Origin: CAWGYT01 sp963826795
Lineage (GTDB): Bacteria; Planctomycetota; Planctomycetia; Pirellulales; Pirellulaceae
Assembly (NCBI GenBank): GCA_963826795.1
Contig: CAWGYT010000004.1
Location: forward strand, 124,001 to 188,000
Direction: 5' to 3'
DNA: 64,000 nucleotides
Shown here: piece by piece, positions 48,001 to 57,650 of the stretch
How positions within the stretch are numbered: position 1 is the stretch's first letter
Layout of the letters: the number at the start of each line of letters is the position of its first letter
The notes under the pieces: model-generated
The model's database searches: none
Told to the model about the DNA's origin: nothing
What the model saw: the letters and a program-made list of their open reading frames with translations, nothing else
Program-made: the position numbers and the translations under genes

Positions 48001-49260
48001 ATGACGAAATCCCAAAGCGGACGTTGCTTCCTGGTCACCCTCGCGGGGTTGATCCTCTGCGGCGTGACCTCCTTGAAAGAGTCGCGTTCGGACGAACCAT
48101 CACGGACGGTGGACTGGTTGCTGGACGTTCCTCAGCCAGGCCCGGTGAGGGCGCCCTCCGAGGCCGAGGTGGAGGCAGCGATTCGGCGCGGCGTGGACTT
48201 CCTTTTGGCCGATCGGAACGCCGACGGCAGTTGGGGTTCGGCCACGCGGACCAAAGGGCTCAACATTTACGCGCCGGTCCCGGGCGCTCACCAGGCTTTC
48301 CGAGCGGCCGTCACGGGTCTGGCCGTCTCGGCGCTGATCGAATCGGGCGACCCGCGGCCGGAGGTCCACGAGTCGATTCAGGCGGCTTGGGTGTGGCTGG
48401 CGGAGCATTTGCCCGAGGTGCGACGGGCTGAACCCGATGCGATCTACAATGTCTGGGCCCATGCCTTTGGCATCATCGCCTTACGTGATCTGCACCGATA
48501 CTACGAGGACAACGCCCAGTTACAGGCGAGAATCGTCCAGCTGATGAGTCAGCAGGTTCAGATGCTGACGCGCTACGAGGGAATCGATGGCGGTTGGGGG
48601 TATTATGATTTCGGGGCGCACACGCAAAAACCAAATGCCAGTCCGACGAGCTTCACGACGGCGACGGCATTAATTGCGCTGTACGAAGCTCAGCAGCTGG
48701 GAGTTGCCGTGCCGGACAAGCTCGTCCAGCGAGCGATCCGGAGTGTCCAACGGCAGCGGAAGCCGGACTTTAGCTACTTTTACAGCGACAACGGACCCGT
48801 TTCCAATCGTCCGATGTGGGAGATCAACCGGCCGGGAGGAAGTCTGGGACGGTCGCAGGCGTGCAATCTTGCCTTACGCTTGTGGGGCGATTCGGCCATC
48901 ACGGATCGCGTCCTCGACGTCTGGCTCGATCGCCTCTTCGCCCGCAATCTGTGGCTGGACATGGGCCGCAAGCGTCCGGTTCCCCACGAATCCTATTTCC
49001 TGGTCGCGGGCTATTTTTTCTACTATGGGCATTACTACGCGGCTCATTGCCTTTGTGAATTGCCGATTGAGATGCGCGCCGGGCATCGCGCGCAGTTGAC
49101 CGCCCGGTTGCTGCGGCTGCAGGAACGCGATGGGAGCTGGTGGGACTTCCCGTTCTACGACTATCATCAACCCTACGGAACGGCGATGGCCGTCGTCTCG
49201 CTCGTAAGATGCCGCCTTCCCACGTCGGCCGAGGGGGTTGAGTCGCCGCCGACGGATTGA
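48001..49260 (+). CDS. Exported prenyltransferase/squalene-oxidase-repeat protein
   Basis: 419 aa. A hydrophobic leader (residues ~8-24) precedes a series of alpha-alpha toroid repeats with QW-like turns (DRNADGSWGS, GIDGGWGYYDFG, ERDGSWWDFPFYDY). The conserved Asp-rich catalytic motifs of terpene cyclases are not visible, so it may be a structural or binding toroid rather than a cyclase. It follows the HlyD-like gene by 43 bp and could share its transcript. Confidence 0.7.
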   Translation: MTKSQSGRCFLVTLAGLILCGVTSLKESRSDEPSRTVDWLLDVPQPGPVRAPSEAEVEAAIRRGVDFLLADRNADGSWGSATRTKGLNIYAPVPGAHQAFRAAVTGLAVSALIESGDPRPEVHESIQAAWVWLAEHLPEVRRAEPDAIYNVWAHAFGIIALRDLHRYYEDNAQLQARIVQLMSQQVQMLTRYEGIDGGWGYYDFGAHTQKPNASPTSFTTATALIALYEAQQLGVAVPDKLVQRAIRSVQRQRKPDFSYFYSDNGPVSNRPMWEINRPGGSLGRSQACNLALRLWGDSAITDRVLDVWLDRLFARNLWLDMGRKRPVPHESYFLVAGYFFYYGHYYAAHCLCELPIEMRAGHRAQLTARLLRLQERDGSWWDFPFYDYHQPYGTAMAVVSLVRCRLPTSAEGVESPPTD

Positions 49261-49324
49261 ATGCCTCACGCCAGGCCATCTCCGACGCTCGGCCACAACC
49301 CCCGCTTCAGTCGCGAACCATGGC

Positions 49325-49672
49325 ATGACCCGACACCTTTCATTCCGAACCACCGCGGTGCTGGTCTATGTTCTCCTGATGGGAGCCCTCGTGTTCGGGA
49401 TGTTTCGAGCTCGTGCCTGGGCACGCGAAACGTACGTGGATCAGGACGCGCGGGCCCAGTGGGAGGACTTTCGGGCCGACGTGGCCGAGCAGGTCGAGCA
49501 GCGGTCCAGCCCGGTTCAGCGGCGGATTCCGCGAAGCGTGGAGCCGCCGGCGCTGGTGTTGATGCGGGACTACTTCGGCACCTGCTTGGTCATCGCGATG
49601 GTGTTGACGTCGGCCCTGTACGGGACCTTTGTGTTCTTCCTGGGCGGCGCCCTTCTGACGCGGACCCCCTAA
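49325..49672 (+). CDS. Small two-helix membrane protein
   Basis: 115 aa from ATG 49325, with helices at ~8-28 and ~85-110 and a charged loop between them (DQDARAQWEDFRADVAEQVE). No family recognised. It lies 64 bp after the toroid protein gene on the same strand. Confidence 0.5.
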   Translation: MTRHLSFRTTAVLVYVLLMGALVFGMFRARAWARETYVDQDARAQWEDFRADVAEQVEQRSSPVQRRIPRSVEPPALVLMRDYFGTCLVIAMVLTSALYGTFVFFLGGALLTRTP

Positions 49673-49790
49673 CGAACGGCGCTGTCCTTCCTGGCCCTGG
49701 TCACGGTGTTGACCACAGATCGGGCATGGCCTATCGTGCCAGCTGTTCGGGGACGCGCTTTTTCTCCTCTTCAACACGGCAATCGAGGCT

Positions 49791-50282
49791 ATGAGCACAG
49801 GCGAAGGAACGATCGGAGACATCGGCATTATTCGAGGCCGCGACTACCCCTCGATTCGACAATTCACGGTGTTCTTAGAAAACCGAGTCGGCCAATTACT
49901 GGACGTCGTCCGCCGTTTTGAGGGCAGCAAAGTCCACATCGTCGCGCTTTCGATCCATGACTCGACCGAATGTTCGTTCGTGCGATTTCTGCTGAGTCAC
50001 CCCGAGCAGGGCCGCGAGATTCTGGAACGGGCGGGACTGGCCCTGATCGAGTCGGATTTGATCGGCATCGAGTTGCCCGATGTCCCGCAGCCCTTGCTAC
50101 AGGTCTGCACGGCCCTGCTGCAGGCCGAGGTGAATATCGTGCAGGCCTACCCGCTCCTCATCCGACCGCGCGACAAGCCCGCTGTGGCGTTGATGGTCGA
50201 CAACATCGAGATGGGAATGGAGACTCTCGCGGCGAAGGGCTTTCGAATGATCAGCGAGCGTGATCTATCCGATGCGGATTAA
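49791..50282 (+). CDS. ACT domain protein
   Basis: 163 aa with two ACT-like units: FTVFLENRVGQLLDVVRR at ~25-42 and LLQVCTALLQAEVNIVQAY at ~105. Stand-alone ACT proteins bind amino acids and regulate enzymes or transcription; the ligand is unknown here. No biosynthetic enzyme is adjacent. Confidence 0.8.
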   Translation: MSTGEGTIGDIGIIRGRDYPSIRQFTVFLENRVGQLLDVVRRFEGSKVHIVALSIHDSTECSFVRFLLSHPEQGREILERAGLALIESDLIGIELPDVPQPLLQVCTALLQAEVNIVQAYPLLIRPRDKPAVALMVDNIEMGMETLAAKGFRMISERDLSDAD

Positions 50283-50360
50283 GAGCCTGCGGACGCGTAC
50301 CGAACAGCGCGGCATCCTTCCGCAACGCGGTTGATTGTCGCGCCATTGATCGCCGCGGAG

Positions 50361-50415
50361 GATCGCTGACGAACGAATCGCTGACGAACGAATCGCTGAC
50401 GAACGAATCGCTGAC
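50361..50415. repeat. 15-bp tandem repeat at a gene 3' end
   Basis: Units of AATCGCTGACGAACG at 50376-50390 and 50391-50405, with a variant first unit (50361-50375) and a partial fourth. It ends exactly at the TAG stop (50415-50417) of the minus-strand lipoprotein gene. Confidence 0.9.
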
Positions 50416-51041
50416 TACCGCCGCGTGGCTTGCGCCGGGGCGGCGGGGCGATTGCGGCGGGCGATTTCGGCGTCCACGGCAGACCTCTTGCGCTGGATGT
50501 CTTGCGGGTCTTCAAAATTCAGAATCAACGGCGGTTGGTCTTCAAAGACCTGGGTGGCGAAGCCCGCGATGGCCCAGCCCTGCGATTCGTGGCGGAGAAT
50601 CCAGACGATCTCGTGCGACACCTGTTCGCCGGTCGTTTCGGTATCGGTCCAAACGCTGAGCACGTCGGCGCCTTGCCGCTGTTCGCCGATATACTCGACT
50701 TCGGTGACCTGGAATTCGGCGGACGAGCTGCCGGGAGGTTGGATCGCCGCGTCGGTGCGAGCCATCTCTTCCTGGGCCTTCACGGTCAACATCGCGGTCG
50801 CGCGACGTTGATCGCCCGACTTCAGGGCCGTGAGGAACTGCGAGACCTGTTCTTCTGGCTGGGCATGACGTTCATAAGGCGGCGAAGCCGTCTTGGCCAC
50901 CTGGTTGGCAGGTTGCTCCGAGACGCTCGCCGAAGTGGCATTGCTGTCGCTCGGCGCCTCGCCAGAGCTGCATCCGAACCAACTTGCACTGGTGAATCCG
51001 AGGGCGAGTAAGCCCACCCAATGACCACGAGAAACGACCAT
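50415..51041 (-). CDS. Probable lipoprotein of unknown function
   Basis: 208 aa from ATG 51041, with an AGGGAGG ribosome-binding site. A hydrophobic leader ends ASWFGCSSGEA at a plausible lipobox Cys, then a Ser/Ala-rich linker. The globular part (EQVSQFLTALKSGDQRRATAML) begins like NTF2-superfamily or DUF4878-type folds. Function unknown. It follows the KAP-like ATPase gene on the same strand. Confidence 0.6.
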   Translation of the reverse strand: MVVSRGHWVGLLALGFTSASWFGCSSGEAPSDSNATSASVSEQPANQVAKTASPPYERHAQPEEQVSQFLTALKSGDQRRATAMLTVKAQEEMARTDAAIQPPGSSSAEFQVTEVEYIGEQRQGADVLSVWTDTETTGEQVSHEIVWILRHESQGWAIAGFATQVFEDQPPLILNFEDPQDIQRKRSAVDAEIARRNRPAAPAQATRR

Positions 51042-51166
51042 CTCCACGACCTCCCTTTCGCTGGGGATGCATCCATCCAACCGCCCGTGGATCCTTGAAT
51101 TCCACGACATCTTGGTGAGCGAGTGTGGCAGGATTCGGCGCAGGGGTCAAGATCGACCTGGGGCGG

Positions 51167-52660
51167 TCAAGTGCGGCTCTCGAGCATATCCCGTTCGTAG
51201 AGGGCGAGCTCGGACTCGAACCGCTCCTTGGCGATCTTCCACTGCGGGGCTTCTTCGGTGTGCGCGTTGCAGTGAGACACGAGCAACTGATAGAGGTATT
51301 TGTGCAAGTGGCGAGGCACGCGCAGGCCTCGGAACGCGTCGAGCAGGCGGTCGTGCGAAATCGTTTCCTCGAAAAAGTTTCGTACGTGCGGGGCCCGCCC
51401 CTCGGCCGCACAGGCGCGCAACCTCGCGTTGGCCACGTCGAATAGCGCTTCGCCCGTCCACGCCAGCGAAGGCACCATGTTCTGTTTGTCCAGCCGAGCA
51501 CGCTGCGCAAATTCGCGCCCCTCACGTTCGACATAGTATTTCAGTTCGGCCGGCAACATCAGCTTGACCCCCAGGCCCGGGTGCTTGAGGAACTTGTTGT
51601 CGAGCATCGGCCACATCAGGGCCTTCATCAGTTCGGCCGAGCCATTGATCAGGTACGGTTCATCGACTCGGTCGACAAGCACGAATACGCCGCCGTAGCC
51701 GAGCGTCTGCAAGAGCCCCTGGAACTTCGTGAGCAGCTCGTAGCGATCATCCGTGCGTTCCTGGTTCGGCATCGGTTGTCCCGCCAGTTCGGCGCCGGTG
51801 AACCGCATGAGAATCTTGATCAGCGGATTCAACGGTCGATTGAGCACACGGACGCCGCGGTTGACACGCAGCGCGGCGAGCGATCGGCCCAGGGCTTTCC
51901 CAAGCCAGGGAAGCCAGCCGGCGACGGCCACCAGCGGGCAGATCCAAATCAGGATTCGCTGCAGCGTCGAATCGTCTGGCGTCTTGGGCAGAAGCGTCAC
52001 GGCGAGGTAGATCATCAGCACCGAGATGGTGACGCCCAACCCCAGCGGAAGAGCGGCCTTGAACGGCCAGTACCGCAGCTTTCGGCACAACGCTTTCCAA
52101 CGCTGCACAATGGGCTGCTCCGTGGACTGATCGTAGCAGGCCGCCAGCAACAGCAGGTCGCGTCGCTGATGGCGATCCAATTTGCTCAACTGTCCGCTCG
52201 TCAAGCCGCCCGTCACATCCGCGCGATCCACGTGGAGGACGCGGTTGACCAGATCGGTCACGCCCAACGAAAGGATCGCGTCCATGTGGTCCCACAGCCG
52301 CCAGCTTGCCAACGCCCGGTCGATTCGGCGGCGCCGAGACGGCAAACGGTTGACGAAGCGATCGATGAAGGGATTGAAATCGTCGTACAGGATGATGAAA
52401 CGCTGCGCTTCCGGATGTTGCTGGTTGTACTGCTCAAGGTGCCGGGCAATCTGCAACCGGAGTGCGGTCTTGCCAGCGCCCTTCTCGCCAAACACGACCG
52501 ACGTCGCGGGTTCACGCGGGTCCCCATAGATCTTGTCCCACGCCGGATGGTAGGCATCGGTGATGCAAAAATCCTTGAAGACCTGATCGGACTGGGCGTC
52601 TTCTTCGGCAAAGGGGTTGCGCGAGATACCGTGGTGTTCCAGGAATTGCTGCAGTTTCAT
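51167..52660 (-). CDS. KAP-like P-loop ATPase with two inserted membrane helices
   Basis: 497 aa from ATG 52660. Walker A is GEKGAGKT (58-65). Two hydrophobic helices sit between Walker A and Walker B, at ~200-225 (ALPLGLGVTISVLMIYLAV) and ~235-256. Walker B is GGVFVLVDRVDE (~320-331), followed by a helical sensor region. Helices inserted in the NTPase are characteristic of KAP NTPases, which organise membrane signalling or defence complexes; that assignment is inference. An in-frame ATG at 52699 is possible. Partners might be the downstream lipoprotein. Confidence 0.7.
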   Translation of the reverse strand: MKLQQFLEHHGISRNPFAEEDAQSDQVFKDFCITDAYHPAWDKIYGDPREPATSVVFGEKGAGKTALRLQIARHLEQYNQQHPEAQRFIILYDDFNPFIDRFVNRLPSRRRRIDRALASWRLWDHMDAILSLGVTDLVNRVLHVDRADVTGGLTSGQLSKLDRHQRRDLLLLAACYDQSTEQPIVQRWKALCRKLRYWPFKAALPLGLGVTISVLMIYLAVTLLPKTPDDSTLQRILIWICPLVAVAGWLPWLGKALGRSLAALRVNRGVRVLNRPLNPLIKILMRFTGAELAGQPMPNQERTDDRYELLTKFQGLLQTLGYGGVFVLVDRVDEPYLINGSAELMKALMWPMLDNKFLKHPGLGVKLMLPAELKYYVEREGREFAQRARLDKQNMVPSLAWTGEALFDVANARLRACAAEGRAPHVRNFFEETISHDRLLDAFRGLRVPRHLHKYLYQLLVSHCNAHTEEAPQWKIAKERFESELALYERDMLESRT

Positions 52661-52756
52661 CGAGGCCTTCGATTTTCGGAGGGAGAACAAAGGAGCCAAT
52701 TGGCGACCGGCCGACGGACACGGCGGAGCGGCGCATCCAGCAGCGGCGGTGCCACG

Positions 52757-53398
52757 TCATCTGGCTTTCGCCGATTCAAGCATGGCCCGAAACGCGGACG
52801 CATGAGCCTCCAGGGTTTTTTGAGGGCCGTAGAATTTCAGAAAGAACAGCCCGCCGCCCTTCAGCTCCACGATCGCGCCCAGCATCCGATAGTCCTCGCG
52901 CGGAGTCGCCGGTCCAAACGGACCCCGGCGGTCGAGATACGTCCCCTGGATGTCCAGCCAGTGCACCGTTTGGCCGTCCGCCTGGAGCGTCCCCAGCCGT
53001 GGGGCCTTGGCCGGCTCGGGGGGGACACGAAACTGGGCCTTCCACCGATCCAGGTTGGCCTGCACCGAACCACCGGCCATCATCAACGTCAGCCGGCCCG
53101 GGGCTTCGTCGCCTTCGGCAGGCGGCGCCACGTATTCGAATTCCAACATGGTGCTGGCCGGTTCCTTTTGCGTCCAAGTGGCGGGTACCTCCAGGATGAG
53201 CTTGCCGTCGGCCGCCGTGACCGGCACGGTCTTTGGGCCCGCGGCGGGCTCCTCGGCCCATCCCATCGTGCCCATTCCGAGCACGCTCACTCCCAGCACG
53301 CCCATGCCCAAAATCACGACCCCCAGCACGCCTCGTCGCGCGACTCCCAGTTTCGACTGCCGATTTCGCTTAACGAAGTCCCTCTGCCGCCTGTTCAT
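52757..53398 (-). CDS. Secreted protein of unknown function
   Basis: 213 aa. A long basic leader and a hydrophobic signal segment with repeated VLGMG/VLGV units (15-bp DNA repeats) end near MGWAEEP. The mature region starts VTAADGKLILEVPATWTQKE and contains FLKFYGPQKTLE near the end, a layout seen in planctomycete secreted proteins related to DUF-type beta proteins. No catalytic motif is visible. Confidence 0.6.
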   Translation of the reverse strand: MNRRQRDFVKRNRQSKLGVARRGVLGVVILGMGVLGVSVLGMGTMGWAEEPAAGPKTVPVTAADGKLILEVPATWTQKEPASTMLEFEYVAPPAEGDEAPGRLTLMMAGGSVQANLDRWKAQFRVPPEPAKAPRLGTLQADGQTVHWLDIQGTYLDRRGPFGPATPREDYRMLGAIVELKGGGLFFLKFYGPQKTLEAHASAFRAMLESAKAR

Positions 53399-53422
53399 GG
53401 CTCGCGTTTCCTTCCGTTGTGT

Positions 53423-54202
53423 TCAGTTTCTCGATTGGATGATGTAAATCAACGTCGCCAGCAGGATCATGCACGCGGCGCTGAGGATGACCGTCACCGT
53501 GATGGCCGTTTTCGTGGATTTCCGTCTTCGGTAGGCATCCGAGGCGCTCGGCGCGACCGGATCCGCGACGATCCTGGGGATCGTCGCGGCGGCTGCCGGT
53601 TCGGCAAGTGCTGGTTCAGGAGTCGCGGAGCGGACGGCGGACAGTCGGGTCGCCTTCGGGTCCAGCGTCGGCTTGCCCAACTCGGGCCAGATCTCGCTGG
53701 CGCACCGCCACGTCGGCCAACCTTCACGCCAGACATGAGCGTCAGGTGTCACTCGGCCCTCGTTGATCCAGCCTCGAAATACGGCTGCCGGCGCGGGGCC
53801 AAATTGCCCACCCGTCGGAGGCCTCACGTACCATTTCGATTGCGGCATTTCTGACAAGGGGTCGTTACCGGCGTCGGCCCTGGAAACCGGAGGGCTTCCG
53901 GCCGCGGCGCCTGGCGGTGACGGCCGCCGTTTCGTGCTCGACACTTCAGGAGGCACATGGCCCAGCGGGGCCGTCGTGGGCCGAGGTCGCGGCCCATCGG
54001 TCGGGGCAGACCCACTGGGCCCCTGACCCTCTGAGATCGACGCTCCCTCCCCCGTGCGGCGGTTGGCCTTGACCAGGCTGGGATCCGACTCGAGCGGAAT
54101 CCGAACCTGCGTGCCACATTCGGGGCAGCGGCCGGTTTTGCCGGCCAGGAATGATTTCACATTCAGCTTGTGGCCGTTCGGGCAGCGGAATCGAATCCCC
54201 AT
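53423..54202 (-). CDS. Zinc-ribbon/GYF-domain membrane protein
   Basis: 259 aa from ATG 54202. The N-terminus is a zinc ribbon (FRCPNGHKL and GRCPECGTQVRIP; Cys at 6, 25 and 28, His at 9). A Pro/Ser/Gly-rich linker leads to a GYF-like domain (KWYVRPPTGGQFGP to GWPTWRCASEIWPEL, ~125-180). A single C-terminal helix (ITVTVILSAACMILLATLIY) anchors it. Such proteins are frequent in planctomycetes, and the GYF domain suggests binding of proline-rich ligands. Divergent from the ClpP-like gene. Confidence 0.75.
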   Translation of the reverse strand: MGIRFRCPNGHKLNVKSFLAGKTGRCPECGTQVRIPLESDPSLVKANRRTGEGASISEGQGPSGSAPTDGPRPRPTTAPLGHVPPEVSSTKRRPSPPGAAAGSPPVSRADAGNDPLSEMPQSKWYVRPPTGGQFGPAPAAVFRGWINEGRVTPDAHVWREGWPTWRCASEIWPELGKPTLDPKATRLSAVRSATPEPALAEPAAAATIPRIVADPVAPSASDAYRRRKSTKTAITVTVILSAACMILLATLIYIIQSRN

Positions 54203-54645
54203 GAAAAGCCGACGCCTACCTCTCCGTCCCGGTCGCACGCGGCGCCCAACTCGTCGCCTGTGCCGGCCCGGTCCGGGATGACTGGGAATCGCACGGAATT
54301 TGTGCGTAGAATTGGGGTTAACACGATCGAGCCACTCCTTTTATAGTATAAATAGGCGACCAACCTCTGAAAACAGGCGGCACGCTTTCCACCTCGTCTG
54401 GCTCGAAGACAGGCTGCTAATTAAAAAATTCTCTTTGCATCTGAAGGCCGGCCACAGCGTCCCTCGAACGGACGTGGTTCTTCTCGAACCGGCGCTCCGT
54501 GCGCCCGGTGTTGCCGTGACGCGACCCCACGCGAGTGGCAATTCCTGGTCGGTTTTTTCTTGCCCAGCCTTTAGAATCGAGACATTGTTGATTGAGCCTG
54601 GGATCCAGTCTCGTCTTCAAAGCGGAGAACCAACAGGAAACCAAT
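54203..54645. other. Divergent intergenic region, about 440 bp
   Basis: The region 54336-54352 is strikingly AT-rich (TTTTATAGTATAAATAGG) and offers -10-like hexamers on both strands. A second AT patch is at 54418-54432. These are the best promoter candidates, but no spaced -35 is evident. No gene seen. Confidence 0.45.
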
Positions 54646-55275
54646 ATGGACCGCATTGAACATCGGAATCACGACGACTACGACGGCCCGATCGAGATCG
54701 CGCTGGTGGGCGACTTGACGGACAACGAAGGCGACCTGACCGATCGGTTGCTGAGTGTCCCACCGAACGGCGAATGCACGCTGTTCATCGACTCCCCCGG
54801 CGGGAGTCCCTACTGTGCGATCGCGCTGACGACGCTGATTCGATTGCGGGGAATCCGGGCCACGGGGGTGGTCACCGGCGAATGCTCGTCCGCCACGCTG
54901 TGGCCGTTTGCGGCCTGCGAGCGGCGGATTGTGACGCCCTTTAGCGTGCTGCTGTTCCACCCGATGAAATGGCAAAGCGAAGAACATGTCGGACTGCAGG
55001 AGGCGGCCGAATGGGCGCGGCACTTCGGGTCGCTTGAGCGGGACATGGACAAATTGCTGGCCGATTTGCTGGGCGTCGACCCCCGGATGCTGGACAAGTG
55101 GATCAATCCGGGTCGCTATGTCTCGGGTCGTGAATTCGCCGAGGCGGGTTTGGCCGAGATGGTGACACTGGGGAGAATGACGAAGGAGAATCCCAGCGTG
55201 CCGGCGATTGCGTCGGATTGCGGTGGCAACGGCGCTCACCACAAAGTGACTCCGGCCCCGCTGCACAGCAGTTAG
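54646..55275 (+). CDS. ClpP-like protein with an apparently incomplete catalytic triad
   Basis: 209 aa from ATG 54646 (AGGAAA upstream). The crotonase-like ClpP fold is clear: LFIDSPGGSPYCAIAL, the oxyanion/Ser region GECSSATLWPFAACERR, and the His in LLFHPMK. At the position of the catalytic Asp (RD-RF in E. coli) the sequence reads INPGRYVSG, with Gly where Asp is expected. It may be an inactive subunit that mixes with active ClpP, or a non-ClpX-dependent SDH-type peptidase. No clpX or second clpP is adjacent. Confidence 0.75.
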   Translation: MDRIEHRNHDDYDGPIEIALVGDLTDNEGDLTDRLLSVPPNGECTLFIDSPGGSPYCAIALTTLIRLRGIRATGVVTGECSSATLWPFAACERRIVTPFSVLLFHPMKWQSEEHVGLQEAAEWARHFGSLERDMDKLLADLLGVDPRMLDKWINPGRYVSGREFAEAGLAEMVTLGRMTKENPSVPAIASDCGGNGAHHKVTPAPLHSS

Positions 55276-55294
55276 CTCGCCGGCCCTGTGCGAA

Positions 55295-56259
55295 TCACGC
55301 GCGGTAGGCCTCGTGGCAACTCACGCAGTGCTTCTTGATCTCGCCGTGGGCCTGTCGCGCGGCTTCGATCTGTTCTTGTTTCAAGGCCAGCGTCAGATCG
55401 TGAGCGGCCTGCTGCATCTCGCGGCAAAAGGCAGCGTAGTCGTCGTCGGCCGCATCCGCCATGCCTTCTTGGTGGAGGACATGGGCCATCGCCGCGACCA
55501 GTTCGGCCTCGCGCACCAGTGACGCCGATTGCCGCTGCAACTCGCCCGACGAAGCGACTCCCTTGGCCAGGGACTGCTGCACGGCGATTTCAAGTCGTTG
55601 CATGAGCAGTTGGCGGTCCGCCACGTCGGGCCAGACCAGATCCGGATCGGCCGCCGATTCGGTCAGGGATGCTCCCGAATCAGATCCGCCAAATCCTGCC
55701 GTCGTAGCAGCGCTTCGCGGTAAACTTGCGAGCTTCCGACTTTCGTGTTTTGCGCGACCCGCGCGAAGAGGTCGCGTGCGGTCCGTGCGGACTTCTGCCA
55801 ACGGACGGGTCCGGGGTATTGATCGATGATGGCGAACAGCATCGCCGCGACGCCCAGATGGGCACGGATCTCGCGGTATCCTTGAGTCTTAAAATAGCCT
55901 TCACTTTGCAACGCGGAATCGCAGCGCTGCTTGACGGACTTCAGTTCATCTTCAATGCTGGTCGCCGAAATCAGTTCGGCCCAGTCGCGGCCACGGGTGG
56001 CGGGTTCGGTGGCGACGGAGGTGGGTGGCGTGGGCGGGTTGCGCTCTGAATCGGCGGCCAGTCGGGCCGGCCGTTCGCCCCGCAAGCCCTGCTCGAACGC
56101 GTTTTCGAAGAAGATGCCAGGCGGCAAGCGTTCCCAGTGGGGCGGGCGAGCCCTCCGGGCGGGCTCGGTCTGAGCCCAGCCGAACATCCCGAACGTTCCG
56201 ACGGCCACCAGTCCGGCGACGAATCGGCCCAGCCGCGTGCGGAACATGGGGTGGTTCAT
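55295..56259 (-). CDS. Exported cytochrome c-like protein, frameshifted
   Basis: About 321 aa after correction. ATG 56259 opens with a signal peptide (RFVAGLVAVGTFGMFGWAQ). A helical region follows. The frame breaks at 55663-55675 (REHP, then TESAADPDL; one more C in the CCC run restores it). The C-terminal helix bundle ends HCVSCHEAYRA, a single C-terminal CxxCH heme motif as in cytochrome c'/cytochrome c-556 types. Probably a periplasmic or membrane-facing electron carrier or sensor. Divergent from apbE. Confidence 0.75.
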
Positions 56260-56452
56260 TCGGCCTCGCCCTGTGATCGAAGGGGCCAAAATCTCGCGGT
56301 CTGCCAACCCGCCGCGCTCACAATCAGTTGGCCCATCTATAATCATAGCAACCTGTCGTGTCGGTGACGAAACGGTTGATTTGTCGTCCGGACGCCAAGC
56401 TGGGGCGACTTTCCTGCCGCTTCCCCGCTCCTCGCACTCCTCGCCTCGCCTC

Positions 56453-57544
56453 ATGAACGATTCACCCACTCATTCGACTCGCCGCGAATTCCTGCAGGGG
56501 AAATCCGCCGCGGACGCGATCGGCGACCTTGGACGGCGAGCCACGGAAGCCGTTCCGACCGATTCGGCGGAGGGGCGCAGTTACCTGCTGGAGGTCGGCC
56601 GACGCGCGATGGCCTGCCAATTCGAAGTCTTCCTTAACGCCGGAGCTGAATCCGCGGCGGCCACTGAGGCGGCGCTCGAGGCGCTGGACCTGATTGACCA
56701 GCTCGAGGACCAGTTGTCGGTTTACCGCCATCGGAGCGAAATCAGTCAGCTCAATGCGGTCGCGGCCCGTAGGCCAGTGCGGGTTGAGTCGCGGCTGTTT
56801 CAATTGCTGACGTTGGCGGTGCAGCTTTACGAGCAGACCGAGCGGGCGTTCGACATCACCTCGGGACCCCTGATCAAGGCCTGGGCCCGACTCCGTCGAG
56901 AGGGGCACCTGCCGACGTCCGAGGAGGTCGCGGAGGCGTTGGAGTGCGTCGGGTCCGACAAACTGGCTTTGAACTCGATCGAGCGGAGTGTCAGTTTCAC
57001 GCACGCGGGACTGGGGATCGACCTGGGCGGAATCGGCAAGGGTTATGCTTTGGATCGGTGTGCCGAACAACTGGCCAGCGCTGGCGTGTCGGACTACATG
57101 ATCCACGGCGGCAGCAGCAGCGTCCTGGCGCGTGGCCAGCGCCGCTCCGGAACCGAGCAGCCGGGGTGGACGGTCGGCGTGCGTCATCCGCTTCGTGCCG
57201 ATCGGCGGCTGGCGGAGATTCAGCTGATCGATCGAGCGATGGGGACCTCCGGTGCCGGAACGCACGATGTCTATCATCAGGGGAAGCGCTACGGCCACAT
57301 CCTTGACCCGCGTCGCGGTGAACCTGTCGGAGGCGTCCTATCCACCACCGTGGTCGCGCCATCGGCCGCCGTCGCCGATGCCCTTTCAACTGCCTTTTAC
57401 GTTCTGGGCTTGGAGCCGGCCGAGCGGTACTGTGCAGCGCACCCCGAGGTCGCCGTGCTGCTGACGGTGCCGGGCGTCCACGCCGGCAGCGTCCAGGTTC
57501 AGCCGATCAACTGCGACGAATTGATCTGGCGACGAGTGGACTGA
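56453..57544 (+). CDS. apbE: FAD:protein FMN transferase (ApbE family)
   Basis: 363 aa from ATG 56453; the frame upstream to 56237 overlaps the cytochrome gene and is not used. Motifs: MACQFEVFL, YRHRSEISQLNA, FDITSGPLIKAW, GIDLGGIGKGYALD, IHGGSSSVLARG and GHILDPRRGEPV, matching the ApbE core and its Mg/FAD-binding residues. It attaches FMN to Thr/Ser of target proteins such as NqrB/NqrC or RnfG. The STRREFLQ start resembles a Tat/Sec leader, so it may act outside the cytoplasm. No Rnf/Nqr gene is nearby. Confidence 0.9.
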   Translation: MNDSPTHSTRREFLQGKSAADAIGDLGRRATEAVPTDSAEGRSYLLEVGRRAMACQFEVFLNAGAESAAATEAALEALDLIDQLEDQLSVYRHRSEISQLNAVAARRPVRVESRLFQLLTLAVQLYEQTERAFDITSGPLIKAWARLRREGHLPTSEEVAEALECVGSDKLALNSIERSVSFTHAGLGIDLGGIGKGYALDRCAEQLASAGVSDYMIHGGSSSVLARGQRRSGTEQPGWTVGVRHPLRADRRLAEIQLIDRAMGTSGAGTHDVYHQGKRYGHILDPRRGEPVGGVLSTTVVAPSAAVADALSTAFYVLGLEPAERYCAAHPEVAVLLTVPGVHAGSVQVQPINCDELIWRRVD

Positions 57545-57650
57545 TTCCAAGCCGCTCGGCACGAGGGTTGCCCCAGGAAGTTTGCTCAACTCCGCAGGAT
57601 GCCCGCGGCTTGCCGGCGGGCATCTTGGAGAACTGCCTCCGCGGCAACCG

